Source of the DNA: Aliiroseovarius crassostreae
GTDB taxonomy: Bacteria; Pseudomonadota; Alphaproteobacteria; Rhodobacterales; Rhodobacteraceae
DNA: 64,000 bases
Assembly (NCBI RefSeq): GCF_001307765.1
Contig: NZ_LKBA01000004.1
Coordinates: forward strand, 744,001-808,000
Reading direction: 5' to 3'
Below, in pieces: positions 52,251 through 60,379 of the stretch. The number at the start of each line of letters is the position of its first letter. The first letter of the stretch is position 1. Position numbers and translations under genes: made by a program. The notes beneath the pieces are model-generated. The model searched no databases. It was not told the origin of the DNA and worked only from the letters and a program-made list of their open reading frames with translations.

Positions 52251-52718
52251 ATGATCAAAGCTCTGCCCCAGGAGAAGAAGGCGGAAATTGCGCGGCAATT
52301 CACCGAAGCGATCCCCCATTGCCGGGCGCTGGGCATGGTGCTGGAGGATATCGGCGATGGGGAGGCGGTGATTTCGATGCCTTACAATGAGGCCTTTGTC
52401 GGAGATCCGCGCAGTGGCGTGATCCATGGGGGGGCCGTGTCTGCGGTGCTGGACACCTGTTGTGGAGCCGCAGTGATGAGCCATCCACGCGCCCCTGATA
52501 TCACCGCCACCATTGATCTGCGCATTGATTATATGCGACCGGCAACACCCGGTCAGAAAATCACCGCACGCGCCACCTGCTACCACGTCACCCGCTCCGT
52601 CGCCTTCGTGCGGGCCGTGGCACTGGATGAAGATACGGAGCGCCCGGTGGCAACCGCCACCGGGGCGTTCACCGCAGATGGCGATCCGAAACGCAAATCG
52701 ACCGAGGCCGTGTCATGA
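52251..52718 (+). CDS. PaaI family thioesterase (first of a pair)
   Basis: A 155-residue hotdog-fold thioesterase. The hallmark HGGAVSAVLD lies in the central helix, with GDPRSGVIHGG before it and DLRIDYMRPATPGQKI after it. Such enzymes hydrolyse acyl-CoA thioesters, often aromatic or medium-chain. Its end overlaps the next, related gene by four bases. Confidence 0.88.
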   Translation: MIKALPQEKKAEIARQFTEAIPHCRALGMVLEDIGDGEAVISMPYNEAFVGDPRSGVIHGGAVSAVLDTCCGAAVMSHPRAPDITATIDLRIDYMRPATPGQKITARATCYHVTRSVAFVRAVALDEDTERPVATATGAFTADGDPKRKSTEAVS

Positions 52719-53230
52719 GCACCCCCAAGCGCCCCCGCCCCGAACCGGTTGAAATTGTCAAACATCGCCGTGACAGCACCCTGTCCGCGCTGGTGAACGG
52801 TGTGCCTTATATCAAGTTCCTCGGGATCGAGTTGGAGCGGCACGGGGATGAACTCACCGCAATCCTGCCCTTCGCGGAAAAGCTGATCGGAAACCCGATG
52901 CTGCCTGCCATCCATGGCGGCGTGATCGCGGCCTTTCTGGAAACGGCAGCGGTGATCGAACTCACCTGGGTCAGTATCTGGGCGGATATGGAGGCAGGGC
53001 TTCTGGATCCGGGAGAGCAGCCCGGGAATGTCCTTGCCTACCTTCCGAAGACCATCGACTTTTCCATTGACTATCTGCGATCGGGCCTGCCGCGTGATGC
53101 CTATGCCCGGGCGCGGGTGGTGCGTTCCGGTCGGCGCTATGCTTCGGTGCATGTCGAGGCGTGGCAGGACAATCGGCAAAAGCTGTTTGCCCAGGCCACC
53201 GGGCACTTCCTGATGCCTTCTCCGAATTGA
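52715..53230 (+). CDS. PaaI family thioesterase (second of a pair)
   Basis: A 171-residue hotdog-fold protein with AIHGGVIAAFLETAA and DFSIDYLRSGLPRDAYARA, similar to the preceding gene but with an insertion of about 15 residues after the central helix. The pair is translationally coupled and may form a heteromer, as hotdog enzymes are dimers or tetramers. The MATE gene starts one base after its stop. Confidence 0.85.
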   Translation: MSTPKRPRPEPVEIVKHRRDSTLSALVNGVPYIKFLGIELERHGDELTAILPFAEKLIGNPMLPAIHGGVIAAFLETAAVIELTWVSIWADMEAGLLDPGEQPGNVLAYLPKTIDFSIDYLRSGLPRDAYARARVVRSGRRYASVHVEAWQDNRQKLFAQATGHFLMPSPN

Positions 53231-53231
53231 C

Positions 53232-54560
53232 ATGCCCGCACAGGATCCTGTGACCCTGACCCATCGCCGGGTTCTGAAGTTTGCCCTGCCGATCACCCTG
53301 TCCAATGTGACCGTGCCGCTTCTGGGGCTGGTGGACACGGGTGTGATTGGCCAACTGGGGCAGGCCGCACCAATCGGTGCGGTTGGCATCGGGGCCGCGA
53401 TCCTGTCTGCGCTGTTTTGGGTCTTTGGCTTTCTGCGTATGGGGACAACCGGGCTGACGGCCCAGGCCCATGGGGCAGGAAATATGGCGGAAGTCGCGGC
53501 GATGCTGACACGTGGCCTGCTGGTGGCGCTTGTTGCGGGGGCGGCCCTGATCGTGTTGCAAGGGCCTCTGATCTGGGCTGCCTTCCAGATTGCGCCCGCC
53601 TCGGACGAGGTTGAGGGGCTGGCGCGATCCTATCTACAGATACGGATCTTCGGAGCGCCTGTCGCGATTGGGATATACGCCATGACAGGCTGGTTGATTG
53701 CGCTGGAGCGCACCCGCGCGGTGCTTGCCCTGCAGCTTGTGACTAATGCGGTTAATATCTTGCTGGATCTGTGGTTTGTGCTGGGGATGGGCTGGGGGAT
53801 CGAGGGGGTGGCGCTGGCCACGCTGATGGCCGAAGTCCTCGGCTTTGCCCTTGGCCTGTTTCTGTGCCGCGAGGTGTTTGCCCGCCCTGGATGGGCCGAC
53901 CCGCGCCGGATCCTTGATGCCGTGGTTCTGAAACATATGGCGGCAGTCAATTCCGACATTCTGATCAGGTCGCTTCTGCTGCAGGCCATTTTCATCAGCT
54001 TCATGTTCTTTGGAGCAAAGCTTTCCGATGTGGAACTGGCCGCCAACCAGGTGTTGATCCAGTTTGTCTATGTCACGGCTTATGCGCTGGACGGGTTTGC
54101 GCTGGCGGCAGAGAGCTTTGTCGGGCAGGCGGTGGGAGGCAGGCGAGTGCATGTTCTACGGAGGGCTTCTGTGATGACCAGTTGGTGGGCCGCAGGCGTT
54201 TCGCTGGTGCTGGCGATGATATTCTGGCTGGCAGGCCCCTGGGGCATCGCCACAATGACCACGGCACCCGATGTGCAGGCCACCGCTGACACCTATCTGA
54301 TCTATATGGTGTTTGCCCCGCTTCTTGGTTGGCCAAGCTTCATGTTGGACGGGATCTTCATTGGGGCCACACGCAGCAGGGAAATGCGCAACATGATGGC
54401 GCTGTCCGTGGTGATTTATGCATTGTCGCTTGCGATCTTGTTTCCCTTGCTGGGCAATCACGGGCTTTGGCTGGCCCTGCTGATCAGCTTTGTTGCACGT
54501 GGGGCGACGCTTTTGTGGCGCTATCCGGTGTTGGAGCGATCGGTCAGGCCGGTGGTTTAA
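53232..54560 (+). CDS. MATE family efflux transporter (DinF-like)
   Basis: A 442-residue membrane protein with twelve predicted helices in two MATE bundles. PITLSNVTVPLLGLVDTGVIG in helix 1 and the matching stretch in the second half (about residue 240, DILIRSLLLQAIFISFMF) are typical of the DinF branch. Transport is cation-coupled export of organic cations or other toxic compounds. Operon with two thioesterase genes. Its TAA stop is the first part of a palindrome repeat. Confidence 0.92.
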   Translation: MPAQDPVTLTHRRVLKFALPITLSNVTVPLLGLVDTGVIGQLGQAAPIGAVGIGAAILSALFWVFGFLRMGTTGLTAQAHGAGNMAEVAAMLTRGLLVALVAGAALIVLQGPLIWAAFQIAPASDEVEGLARSYLQIRIFGAPVAIGIYAMTGWLIALERTRAVLALQLVTNAVNILLDLWFVLGMGWGIEGVALATLMAEVLGFALGLFLCREVFARPGWADPRRILDAVVLKHMAAVNSDILIRSLLLQAIFISFMFFGAKLSDVELAANQVLIQFVYVTAYALDGFALAAESFVGQAVGGRRVHVLRRASVMTSWWAAGVSLVLAMIFWLAGPWGIATMTTAPDVQATADTYLIYMVFAPLLGWPSFMLDGIFIGATRSREMRNMMALSVVIYALSLAILFPLLGNHGLWLALLISFVARGATLLWRYPVLERSVRPVV

Positions 54561-54670
54561 AGTGTTTCGGCTTTAGCACGAGGCGGAGAAAAGTCGAAAC
54601 GCCGTAAGAGAGATTTGCCGTGGGCGTTTCGGAATGAACATGTGTTTCAAGTCTATTCCGAAACGCTTTT
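54558..54670. repeat. Double palindrome element (two AAAGCGTTTCGG units)
   Basis: Unit one, TAAAGTGTTTCGGCTTTAGC to AAAGTCGAAACGCC (54558-54603), contains the MATE stop codon. A linker GTAAGAGAGATTTGCCGTG leads to unit two, GGGCGTTTCGGAATGAACAT to ATTCCGAAACGCTTTT (54622-54670). The same two-unit arrangement with a related linker recurs at 62455-62582. It lies between convergent genes. Confidence 0.75.
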
Positions 54671-54772
54671 GGGCGTGGGTGGGATGTGACCTGACGGTCA
54701 CCGCCTGCGGCGGGCAGGGGCCTCGCTGCGCTCGGCCTGCCTTATGCCTCCGGCGGGGAAGAAAATGGCAGC

Positions 54773-55114
54773 TCAGAGGATATCGAGAACGCTTTCCGGG
54801 GGGCGACCGATGCGGGCGGTCTGATTTGCAAACACAATCGGACGTTCGATCAGGATCGGATGAGCCGCCATGGCGGCGATCAGGTCGTCGTCTGACGTGT
54901 CGGCAGACAGATCCAGCTCTTTGAAAATCCCCTCGCCCTTGCGCATCATGTCAATCGGGCGCAGGTCGAGTGCGGCGCAGGCTGCTCGGATTTCATCTGC
55001 GCTGGGGGCATCGTCGAGATATTTGCGAATGTTCACCGCGGTGCGCTCTTCCACCAGCGCCAGGGTCTGGCGTGATTTGGAGCAGCGGGGATTGTGCCAG
55101 ATTGTGACGCTCAT
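54773..55114 (-). CDS. arsC: Arsenate reductase (glutaredoxin-dependent type)
   Basis: A 113-residue thioredoxin-fold reductase. [14 protein letters not shown] carries the catalytic cysteine, and the C-terminal half has LIERPIVF and [12 protein letters not shown], where the arginine helps bind oxyanion. Length fits the ArsC / YfgD family; some members are not arsenate reductases. It overlaps pyrD by four bases. No other ars gene is near, so arsenate detoxification is not supported by context. Confidence 0.85.
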   Translation of the reverse strand: MSVTIWHNPRCSKSRQTLALVEERTAVNIRKYLDDAPSADEIRAACAALDLRPIDMMRKGEGIFKELDLSADTSDDDLIAAMAAHPILIERPIVFANQTARIGRPPESVLDIL

Positions 55115-56175
55115 AGCCAGTCCTCCCGCCCGGTGCCAACCGCTTCGCTGACCTTGGTGAACCCATCCCGTGTCAGCAGGGCATCAAGCCCGCGGGCCAC
55201 CTCTTCCACCAGGCTGAGGCCCTGATAGGCGAGCGCGGAATAAAGCTGCACCACAGAGGCACCTGCGCGGATCTTGGCATAGGCCTGTTCGGCAGAGGAG
55301 ATGCCCCCCACGCCAATGAGCGGCAGTTTCCCATCGCTCAGTTTCGAAAGCCGGGCCAGCACCCGGGTGGATTTTTCGAACAAAGGCGCGCCGGACAGGC
55401 CGCCGGTTTCGTCCTTATGGGCACTTTTCAGACCTTCACGTGAAAGCGTGGTATTGGTGGCGATCACCGCGTCGATCTTGACCTCCAGCGCAACCTCGAC
55501 AATTTCGGCCAGTTCCGCATCGCTCAGATCGGGGGCGATTTTCAGGAAGACGGGGATGTATTTGTCGAGACCACCCCGCACCTCCTGCACCCCGCTGAGC
55601 AATCCACGCAGGGCGTCGGCCCCTTGCAGGTCACGCAGTTTTTCCGTGTTGGGAGAGGAGACATTCACGGTTGCGAAATCGAGATGCGGCCCGCAGCATT
55701 CCAGCACTTTGGCGAAATCGGCGGCGCGATCTTCGCTGTCTTTATTGGCGCCAAGGTTCAACCCCACGGGCACTGGGCGGCGGCGATCCCGGCGGGCGAG
55801 GCGCGCGGCTGCGGCGTCCATGCCTTCATTGTTGAAACCGAAGCGGTTGATGACCGCCCGGTCTTCGGTCAGGCGAAAAAGCCGTGGTTTCGGGTTGCCG
55901 GGCTGGGCGCGGGGGGTGATGGCGCCGACTTCGACAAAGCCAAACCCCGCTTGTGTCAGCTGTGACACCGCCTGTGCGTTCTTGTCATATCCGGCGGCAA
56001 GGCCAACCGGGTTCAAGAGGTCCATCCCACAGAAACTGGTCTTGAGACGGTCGCTGGTCACATCCCCCGCAAGGGGCACAACACCTGCGCGCAGGGCCAA
56101 CAGTGACAGCGTATGCGCGCGTTCCGGATCGGTCTGGTGCAACGCCTTGAGGGCCAGTTTCTCGACAAGGTTCAT
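55111..56175 (-). CDS. pyrD: Dihydroorotate dehydrogenase (quinone), class 2
   Basis: A 354-residue FMN enzyme of the inner membrane that oxidises dihydroorotate in pyrimidine synthesis. [54 protein letters not shown] with the catalytic serine of class 2, and [20 protein letters not shown] at the FMN phosphate are present. Residues 1-35 form the quinone-binding membrane helix pair. Operon of DUF952-pyrD-arsC. Confidence 0.96.
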   Translation of the reverse strand: MNLVEKLALKALHQTDPERAHTLSLLALRAGVVPLAGDVTSDRLKTSFCGMDLLNPVGLAAGYDKNAQAVSQLTQAGFGFVEVGAITPRAQPGNPKPRLFRLTEDRAVINRFGFNNEGMDAAAARLARRDRRRPVPVGLNLGANKDSEDRAADFAKVLECCGPHLDFATVNVSSPNTEKLRDLQGADALRGLLSGVQEVRGGLDKYIPVFLKIAPDLSDAELAEIVEVALEVKIDAVIATNTTLSREGLKSAHKDETGGLSGAPLFEKSTRVLARLSKLSDGKLPLIGVGGISSAEQAYAKIRAGASVVQLYSALAYQGLSLVEEVARGLDALLTRDGFTKVSEAVGTGREDWL

Positions 56176-56510
56176 TTCATTTTCTCCGGGAATTCATGGC
56201 CGTTCGGGCCAAGTGGGAGGGAGGTTTGCCAGTGGATTTCGGACAAGGCGAGGTCGCGGTAGAGATGCGGAAACAGATCGCCGCCCCGCGACGGCTCCCA
56301 TTTCAGAGCGTCCCCCATGGCCTCTGCGTCAAACGCCACCAGAACCAGCCCGTCTTCGCCTTTGAAATGCTTGGCGGCGGTTTCTCGTGCCTGTGTGGCG
56401 GTGGAAAAGTGGATGAACCCGTCGGCAAGATCGACAGGGGCACCACTGGTCTGGCCGGCAGATTGAAAAGAGGTCCATTCCTCGGCCCGAAGGATTTTGT
56501 AGATCAACAT
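56172..56510 (-). CDS. DUF952 family protein
   Basis: A 112-residue protein from ATG 56510, the first of three overlapping genes. [35 protein letters not shown] and [20 protein letters not shown] match DUF952, a glutathione-S-transferase-unrelated family of unknown function with conserved Arg, His and Glu. It overlaps pyrD by four bases. No function can be assigned. Confidence 0.85.
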   Translation of the reverse strand: MLIYKILRAEEWTSFQSAGQTSGAPVDLADGFIHFSTATQARETAAKHFKGEDGLVLVAFDAEAMGDALKWEPSRGGDLFPHLYRDLALSEIHWQTSLPLGPNGHEFPEKMK

Positions 56511-56606
56511 GCGCTCCACATGCCAAGTGGCAGCGCGCCCGTCAAGCAAGGCGTGTTGGTCTGAGGGGGCATTTGTGCAGGAATGGGCTTTCGGGTGGCC
56601 GGTTTT

Positions 56607-56616
56607 TTGTTAACAA
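56607..56616. promoter_or_regulatory. TTGTTAACAA operator before the ureidoglycine hydrolase gene
   Basis: A perfect 10-bp palindrome 36 bp before the allE start, identical to the one at 60233-60242 before puuE. The TTGT-N2-ACAA form fits FadR/GntR-type operators, and a GntR gene lies in this locus. Likely the local regulator's site. Confidence 0.6.
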
Positions 56617-56652
56617 TGGGCGCATCGCCCCTGTTTCTTGAGGTCCAAGCCC

Positions 56653-57480
56653 ATGTCCAAACCCAGCTATTACTCTCCGAAAGGCGGGTTGCCGCCGCAG
56701 ACCCAGTTATTGACAGATCGCGCCATGTTTACCGAGGCCTATGCGGTGATCCCGCGCGGAACGTTTTCGGATATCGTGATCTCGAAACTGCCGCATTGGG
56801 ACGGGGCGCGGTTTTGGGTTCTGGCGCGTCCGATGTCGGGCTTTGCCGAGACCTTTTCGCAGTATATAGCCGAGGTGGTTCCCGGAGGAGGATCGGACCA
56901 TCCCGAGACTGAAGCAAATGTAGAGGCGGTGCTGTTTGTGGTGGAAGGCACCATGCGGCTCACCCTCCCAGGCGACAGCTATGAACTTATGGAAGGTGGC
57001 TATGCCTATCTTCCACCGGATGCGGTCTGGAGCGTGCGTGCCTGTGGATCGACCCCGCTGCGCTTTCATTGGATTCGAAAGAACTATCAGCATGTTGACG
57101 GGATTTCCCCACCCGAAGCCTTTGTGACGAATGAACAGGATCACACGCCGATACCGATGCCTGATACGGATGGTGCCTGGGCCACCACGCGTTTTGTCGA
57201 TCCCGAAGATCTGCGCCATGACATGCATGTGAATATTGTCACGTTTCAGCCCGGTGGCGTGATCCCCTTTGCCGAAACCCATGTCATGGAGCATGGCCTT
57301 TATGTGCTTGAAGGGAAAGCCGTTTACCGACTCAATCAGGATTGGGTTGAGGTCGAAGCTGGCGATTTCATGTGGTTGCGCGCCTTTTGCCCGCAAGCCT
57401 GTTACGCGGGGGGGCCGGGGCCCTTCCGCTATCTCCTTTACAAAGATGTCAACCGCCATATGGGGTTGCGGCAGGTCTGA
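56653..57480 (+). CDS. allE: (S)-ureidoglycine aminohydrolase
   Basis: A 275-residue bicupin enzyme that releases ammonia from (S)-ureidoglycine to give (S)-ureidoglycolate. YYSPKGGLPPQTQLLTDRA is the typical N-terminus. Two cupin barrels cover about residues 60-140 and 185-270; the manganese ligands of the second lie in ETHVMEHGLYVLEGKAVY. The start at 56653 follows GAGG; an earlier TTG at 56638 is less likely. It is transcribed towards the GntR gene and belongs with allA and puuE in allantoin breakdown. Confidence 0.92.
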   Translation: MSKPSYYSPKGGLPPQTQLLTDRAMFTEAYAVIPRGTFSDIVISKLPHWDGARFWVLARPMSGFAETFSQYIAEVVPGGGSDHPETEANVEAVLFVVEGTMRLTLPGDSYELMEGGYAYLPPDAVWSVRACGSTPLRFHWIRKNYQHVDGISPPEAFVTNEQDHTPIPMPDTDGAWATTRFVDPEDLRHDMHVNIVTFQPGGVIPFAETHVMEHGLYVLEGKAVYRLNQDWVEVEAGDFMWLRAFCPQACYAGGPGPFRYLLYKDVNRHMGLRQV

Positions 57481-57497
57481 GGTGGTTCTGGGGCAGG

Positions 57498-58169
57498 TCA
57501 GGGTTGCAGGATCTCTTCCAGGGGCACTTGCTTTTCCGACAGGCGTGAGAAATCCAGATCGGCCTCAAGATGAGACAGGTGGCGTTCCATCTCCGCAATC
57601 AGTTGCGCTTTGTCCCGAGCGGCCAGCGCGGCCAGAATACGGCGGTGTTCACCCCGGTCGCAATGGGACGGGCCGTTATGGCCGTAAAGCCCGATAATCA
57701 GGGCAGAGCGCATGGTCAGGTCGGTGAGGAAGCGGGTCAGAACACTGTTTCCCGCAACGTCAGCGATGCGCAGGTGAAACTCTGATGACAGGCGCAGAAT
57801 TTGTGTCTCATCACCCGCGTCCCGCGCGGCGTCCTCATTGGCGATAATATCCGCCAATGCGGACAGATCCGTGTCTGTTGCATGATCGCATGCGGCTGTC
57901 ACGATGGTTCGCTCGATTGCGCGGCGGGCCTGAAAGACGTCTTTGGCATCCCGGGGGGAAGGCGAGATGACAAAGGCCCCGCGATTGGGGATCAGGTCAA
58001 CCACATTCTGAGCTGCAAGCGAGGCCAGCGCCCGGCGCACATTGGCCCGGTTGCAGGTGAAAATATCACTGAGCAACTGCTCCCCCAGCTTGGCCCCGGG
58101 GGGCAGGCGGCGTTCGGCAATCGCTTCGAGAACACGCTGTTCGATCCTGTCTTCGATGCTGATTTTCAT
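57498..58169 (-). CDS. GntR family transcriptional regulator (FCD type)
   Basis: A 223-residue regulator. The winged helix (about 8-75) has QLLSDIFTCNRANVRRALASL and LIPNRGAFVI, and the C-terminal FCD domain (about 90-215) has the Asp and His pattern for a metal-bound carboxylate effector (LSSEFHLRIADVAGN, EHRRILAALAARD). It is the third gene of the puuE-allA-gntR unit. It probably binds TTGTTAACAA at both allantoin promoters and responds to a pathway acid such as ureidoglycolate or glyoxylate (inferred). Confidence 0.9.
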   Translation of the reverse strand: MKISIEDRIEQRVLEAIAERRLPPGAKLGEQLLSDIFTCNRANVRRALASLAAQNVVDLIPNRGAFVISPSPRDAKDVFQARRAIERTIVTAACDHATDTDLSALADIIANEDAARDAGDETQILRLSSEFHLRIADVAGNSVLTRFLTDLTMRSALIIGLYGHNGPSHCDRGEHRRILAALAARDKAQLIAEMERHLSHLEADLDFSRLSEKQVPLEEILQP

Positions 58170-58216
58170 GTGACCCCCGCCAAACCGTCGTGTTTTCCCT
58201 TGAAATTGCGCCCCTG

Positions 58217-58738
58217 CTAGCGCCCCGAGCCTTTTTTTGCAACGCTTTGGGCCGGGGGCAAGATGATCCAGGGGATCTTGAACAGATGTTCTTCGAGGTT
58301 CAGGGCCGGGCCAATATGATCCACAACCGCATAAAGCCCCTGCGCGTCGATCGGGGCCAGAACCCCGTGCCAGGTGCCGCGATGCAGATTGATGGCCTGT
58401 TCCGGCGCCATCATGAAGGCGCGTGGCGTGCCTGGGCGGCCGCCTTCATCCGGGCAGACGGTGATCAGAAGAGGCACGCCATTGAGGGGGATGAACGCCT
58501 GCGATCCTTCCGGGTGCCGCTCGACCAGATCCAGACGATAGGGAAACCTGCGGGCCTGACCATCAAACAGGCTGATCCCGGCGCGCCCGGTTCCGAAATC
58601 CAGCTGGGCCAGATCATGATGCCGGTCACACATTCCGGCATTGATCGGCCGCGGGGCTGCTCCGCGTTCGATCACATCGCCAAACGGGGAAAACTGATCT
58701 GCCGTCAAGGGCTGGGCAATGACCTCGCGCGGGCTCAT
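58217..58738 (-). CDS. allA: Ureidoglycolate lyase
   Basis: A 173-residue cupin-fold enzyme that splits ureidoglycolate into glyoxylate and urea. PLTADQFSPFGDVIE at the N-terminus, RRFPYRLDLVERHPEGSQAF and NLHRGTWHGVLAPI match the AllA family and its usual length. Its start overlaps the puuE stop by four bases, and the GntR gene follows 47 bp later. Confidence 0.95.
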   Translation of the reverse strand: MSPREVIAQPLTADQFSPFGDVIERGAAPRPINAGMCDRHHDLAQLDFGTGRAGISLFDGQARRFPYRLDLVERHPEGSQAFIPLNGVPLLITVCPDEGGRPGTPRAFMMAPEQAINLHRGTWHGVLAPIDAQGLYAVVDHIGPALNLEEHLFKIPWIILPPAQSVAKKGSGR

Positions 58739-60150
58739 GCCAAGAGGTCCTTCAGGCGAAATTCTGCAATGCGCTCCACCTGTCTGCAGGCTTCCTGAAA
58801 CTCCGCGTGGCTTGCCTGTTCAAGGCGGCGCCGGAACGCGGCAAGGATTGAGGATTTGTCGTGGTCACGCACCGCAATGATAAAGGGGAAGCCATGTTTT
58901 TCGACATAGTCCCGGTTCAGCCGGGTAAAGGTTTCCCGCTCCGTATCGGTCAGAAGATCCAGCCCGGCGGAGGCTTGTTCGGATGTGCTCTCAGCCGTAA
59001 GGCGCCCGGCAGCGGCGAGTTTGCCGGCCAGATCGGGATGTGCGTTCAGAACACCCAGACGGTCCTGGTCTGAAGCGGCGCGGAAGCTGCGGCACAGGGC
59101 GTTGTGCAGACCGGTTGCGCTGTCATGGGCGGGGCCAAGTTCCAACCCATGAGCACGCTCTGCCACCCAGGGGGAATGTTCAAAAATGCCCCCGAAACAC
59201 TCGACAAACCGGTCCCGGCTCATCTGGCTGGGGCGTTCGAAACGAGAGGGAGGATGGGTTTTGGCCCAATGCTCGGCGATCTCGATCCGGCGCGGACACC
59301 AGACCCCGGTATGTGACTGAATATGGTCGATAAACCGCTTCAGCCCGGAAATTTTCCCGGGCCGGCCCACAAGGCGGCAATGCAGGCCAACAGTCATCAT
59401 CGAGGGGCGCCCGGCGGTGCCTTCGGCGTAAAGCGTATCGAAACTGTCGGTCAGGTAGTCTTCAAAATCCCGCCCCGTGACCCAGCCGGGGGCGGTGGCA
59501 AATCGCATGTCATTGGCTTCCAGCGTATAGGGGATGATCAATTGGTCCCGTTCTGCGAAGCGGCGCCAATAGGGCAGGTCATCGTCGTAACTGTCTGAAA
59601 TATAGTCAATCCTGCCGTCCTCAGCGACCAGCCGCACGGTGTTGGCCGAACAGCGTCCGGTATACCAGCCTCGCGGCGGTTCCCCGACCACTTCGCTATG
59701 CAGGCGAATGGCTTCGGCGATTTGTGCCCGCTCTTCCGCCTCGGGCATGTCCTTGTGCTCGACCCATTTCAACCCGTGTGACGCGATTTCCCATCCGGCG
59801 GCTTTCATCGCGGCCACCTGTTCCGGGCTGCGCGCAAGTGCGGTGGCCACACCATAGATGGTCAGGGGTATTCCCGCTTCGATGAACAGGCGGTGCAGCC
59901 GCCAGAAACCAGCACGTGCGCCATATTCATAGATCGATTCCATGTTCCAGTGACGTTGCCCTGACCAGGCGGCGGCACCGGGAATGTCGGACAGGAAGGC
60001 CTCGGACGCCGCATCACCATGCAGCAGGCAGTTTTCACCGCCCTCTTCGTAGTTCAGCACGAATTGCACCGCGATCAGGGCCCCGTTCGGCCATTGCGGG
60101 TTGGGTGGAAACTGTCCGTGTCCGCGCATGTCACGGGGGTAGCGGTTCAT
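58735..60150 (-). CDS. puuE: Bifunctional allantoinase (PuuE) / OHCU decarboxylase fusion
   Basis: A 471-residue fusion. Residues about 1-305 are the cofactor-independent polysaccharide-deacetylase-like allantoinase PuuE (AVQFVLNYEEGGENCLLHGD, GWEIASHGLKW, VGLHCRLVGRPG). Residues about 310-471 are an OHCU decarboxylase domain (NAHPDLAGKLA, EQASAGLDLLT, YVEKHGFPFI), which makes (S)-allantoin. One chain thus forms and opens allantoin. The ATG at 60150 has AGGA eight bases upstream. A TTGTTAACAA operator lies upstream. Confidence 0.93.
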   Translation of the reverse strand: MNRYPRDMRGHGQFPPNPQWPNGALIAVQFVLNYEEGGENCLLHGDAASEAFLSDIPGAAAWSGQRHWNMESIYEYGARAGFWRLHRLFIEAGIPLTIYGVATALARSPEQVAAMKAAGWEIASHGLKWVEHKDMPEAEERAQIAEAIRLHSEVVGEPPRGWYTGRCSANTVRLVAEDGRIDYISDSYDDDLPYWRRFAERDQLIIPYTLEANDMRFATAPGWVTGRDFEDYLTDSFDTLYAEGTAGRPSMMTVGLHCRLVGRPGKISGLKRFIDHIQSHTGVWCPRRIEIAEHWAKTHPPSRFERPSQMSRDRFVECFGGIFEHSPWVAERAHGLELGPAHDSATGLHNALCRSFRAASDQDRLGVLNAHPDLAGKLAAAGRLTAESTSEQASAGLDLLTDTERETFTRLNRDYVEKHGFPFIIAVRDHDKSSILAAFRRRLEQASHAEFQEACRQVERIAEFRLKDLLA

Positions 60151-60232
60151 ATGTCGGATCCTTTGCGGTCAGGTGGGGCGGTCAGGTGGGCCTGAAGGGA
60201 ATGTCCTGTCGATGATAAGGGGATTTTCTGGA

Positions 60233-60242
60233 TTGTTAACAA
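60233..60242. promoter_or_regulatory. TTGTTAACAA operator before puuE-allA-gntR
   Basis: Perfect 10-bp palindrome 83 bp upstream of the puuE start, identical to the copy at 56607-56616. AAAATTTTTC follows. Two exact copies at the two promoters of one pathway strongly suggest a shared regulator. Confidence 0.6.
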
Positions 60243-60379
60243 AATTTTTCTGCCCGTAGCGGCTTGGTCCGGGGCGGAAAGTGATCTACTTACCGTTGCG
60301 GAAGTCGTGCCACGGCTTTGACAAGGTGTCCGACTCGGGCCAGTCTTTCGGCAGATCAAAATTCCAGGGGGAACCTGAT

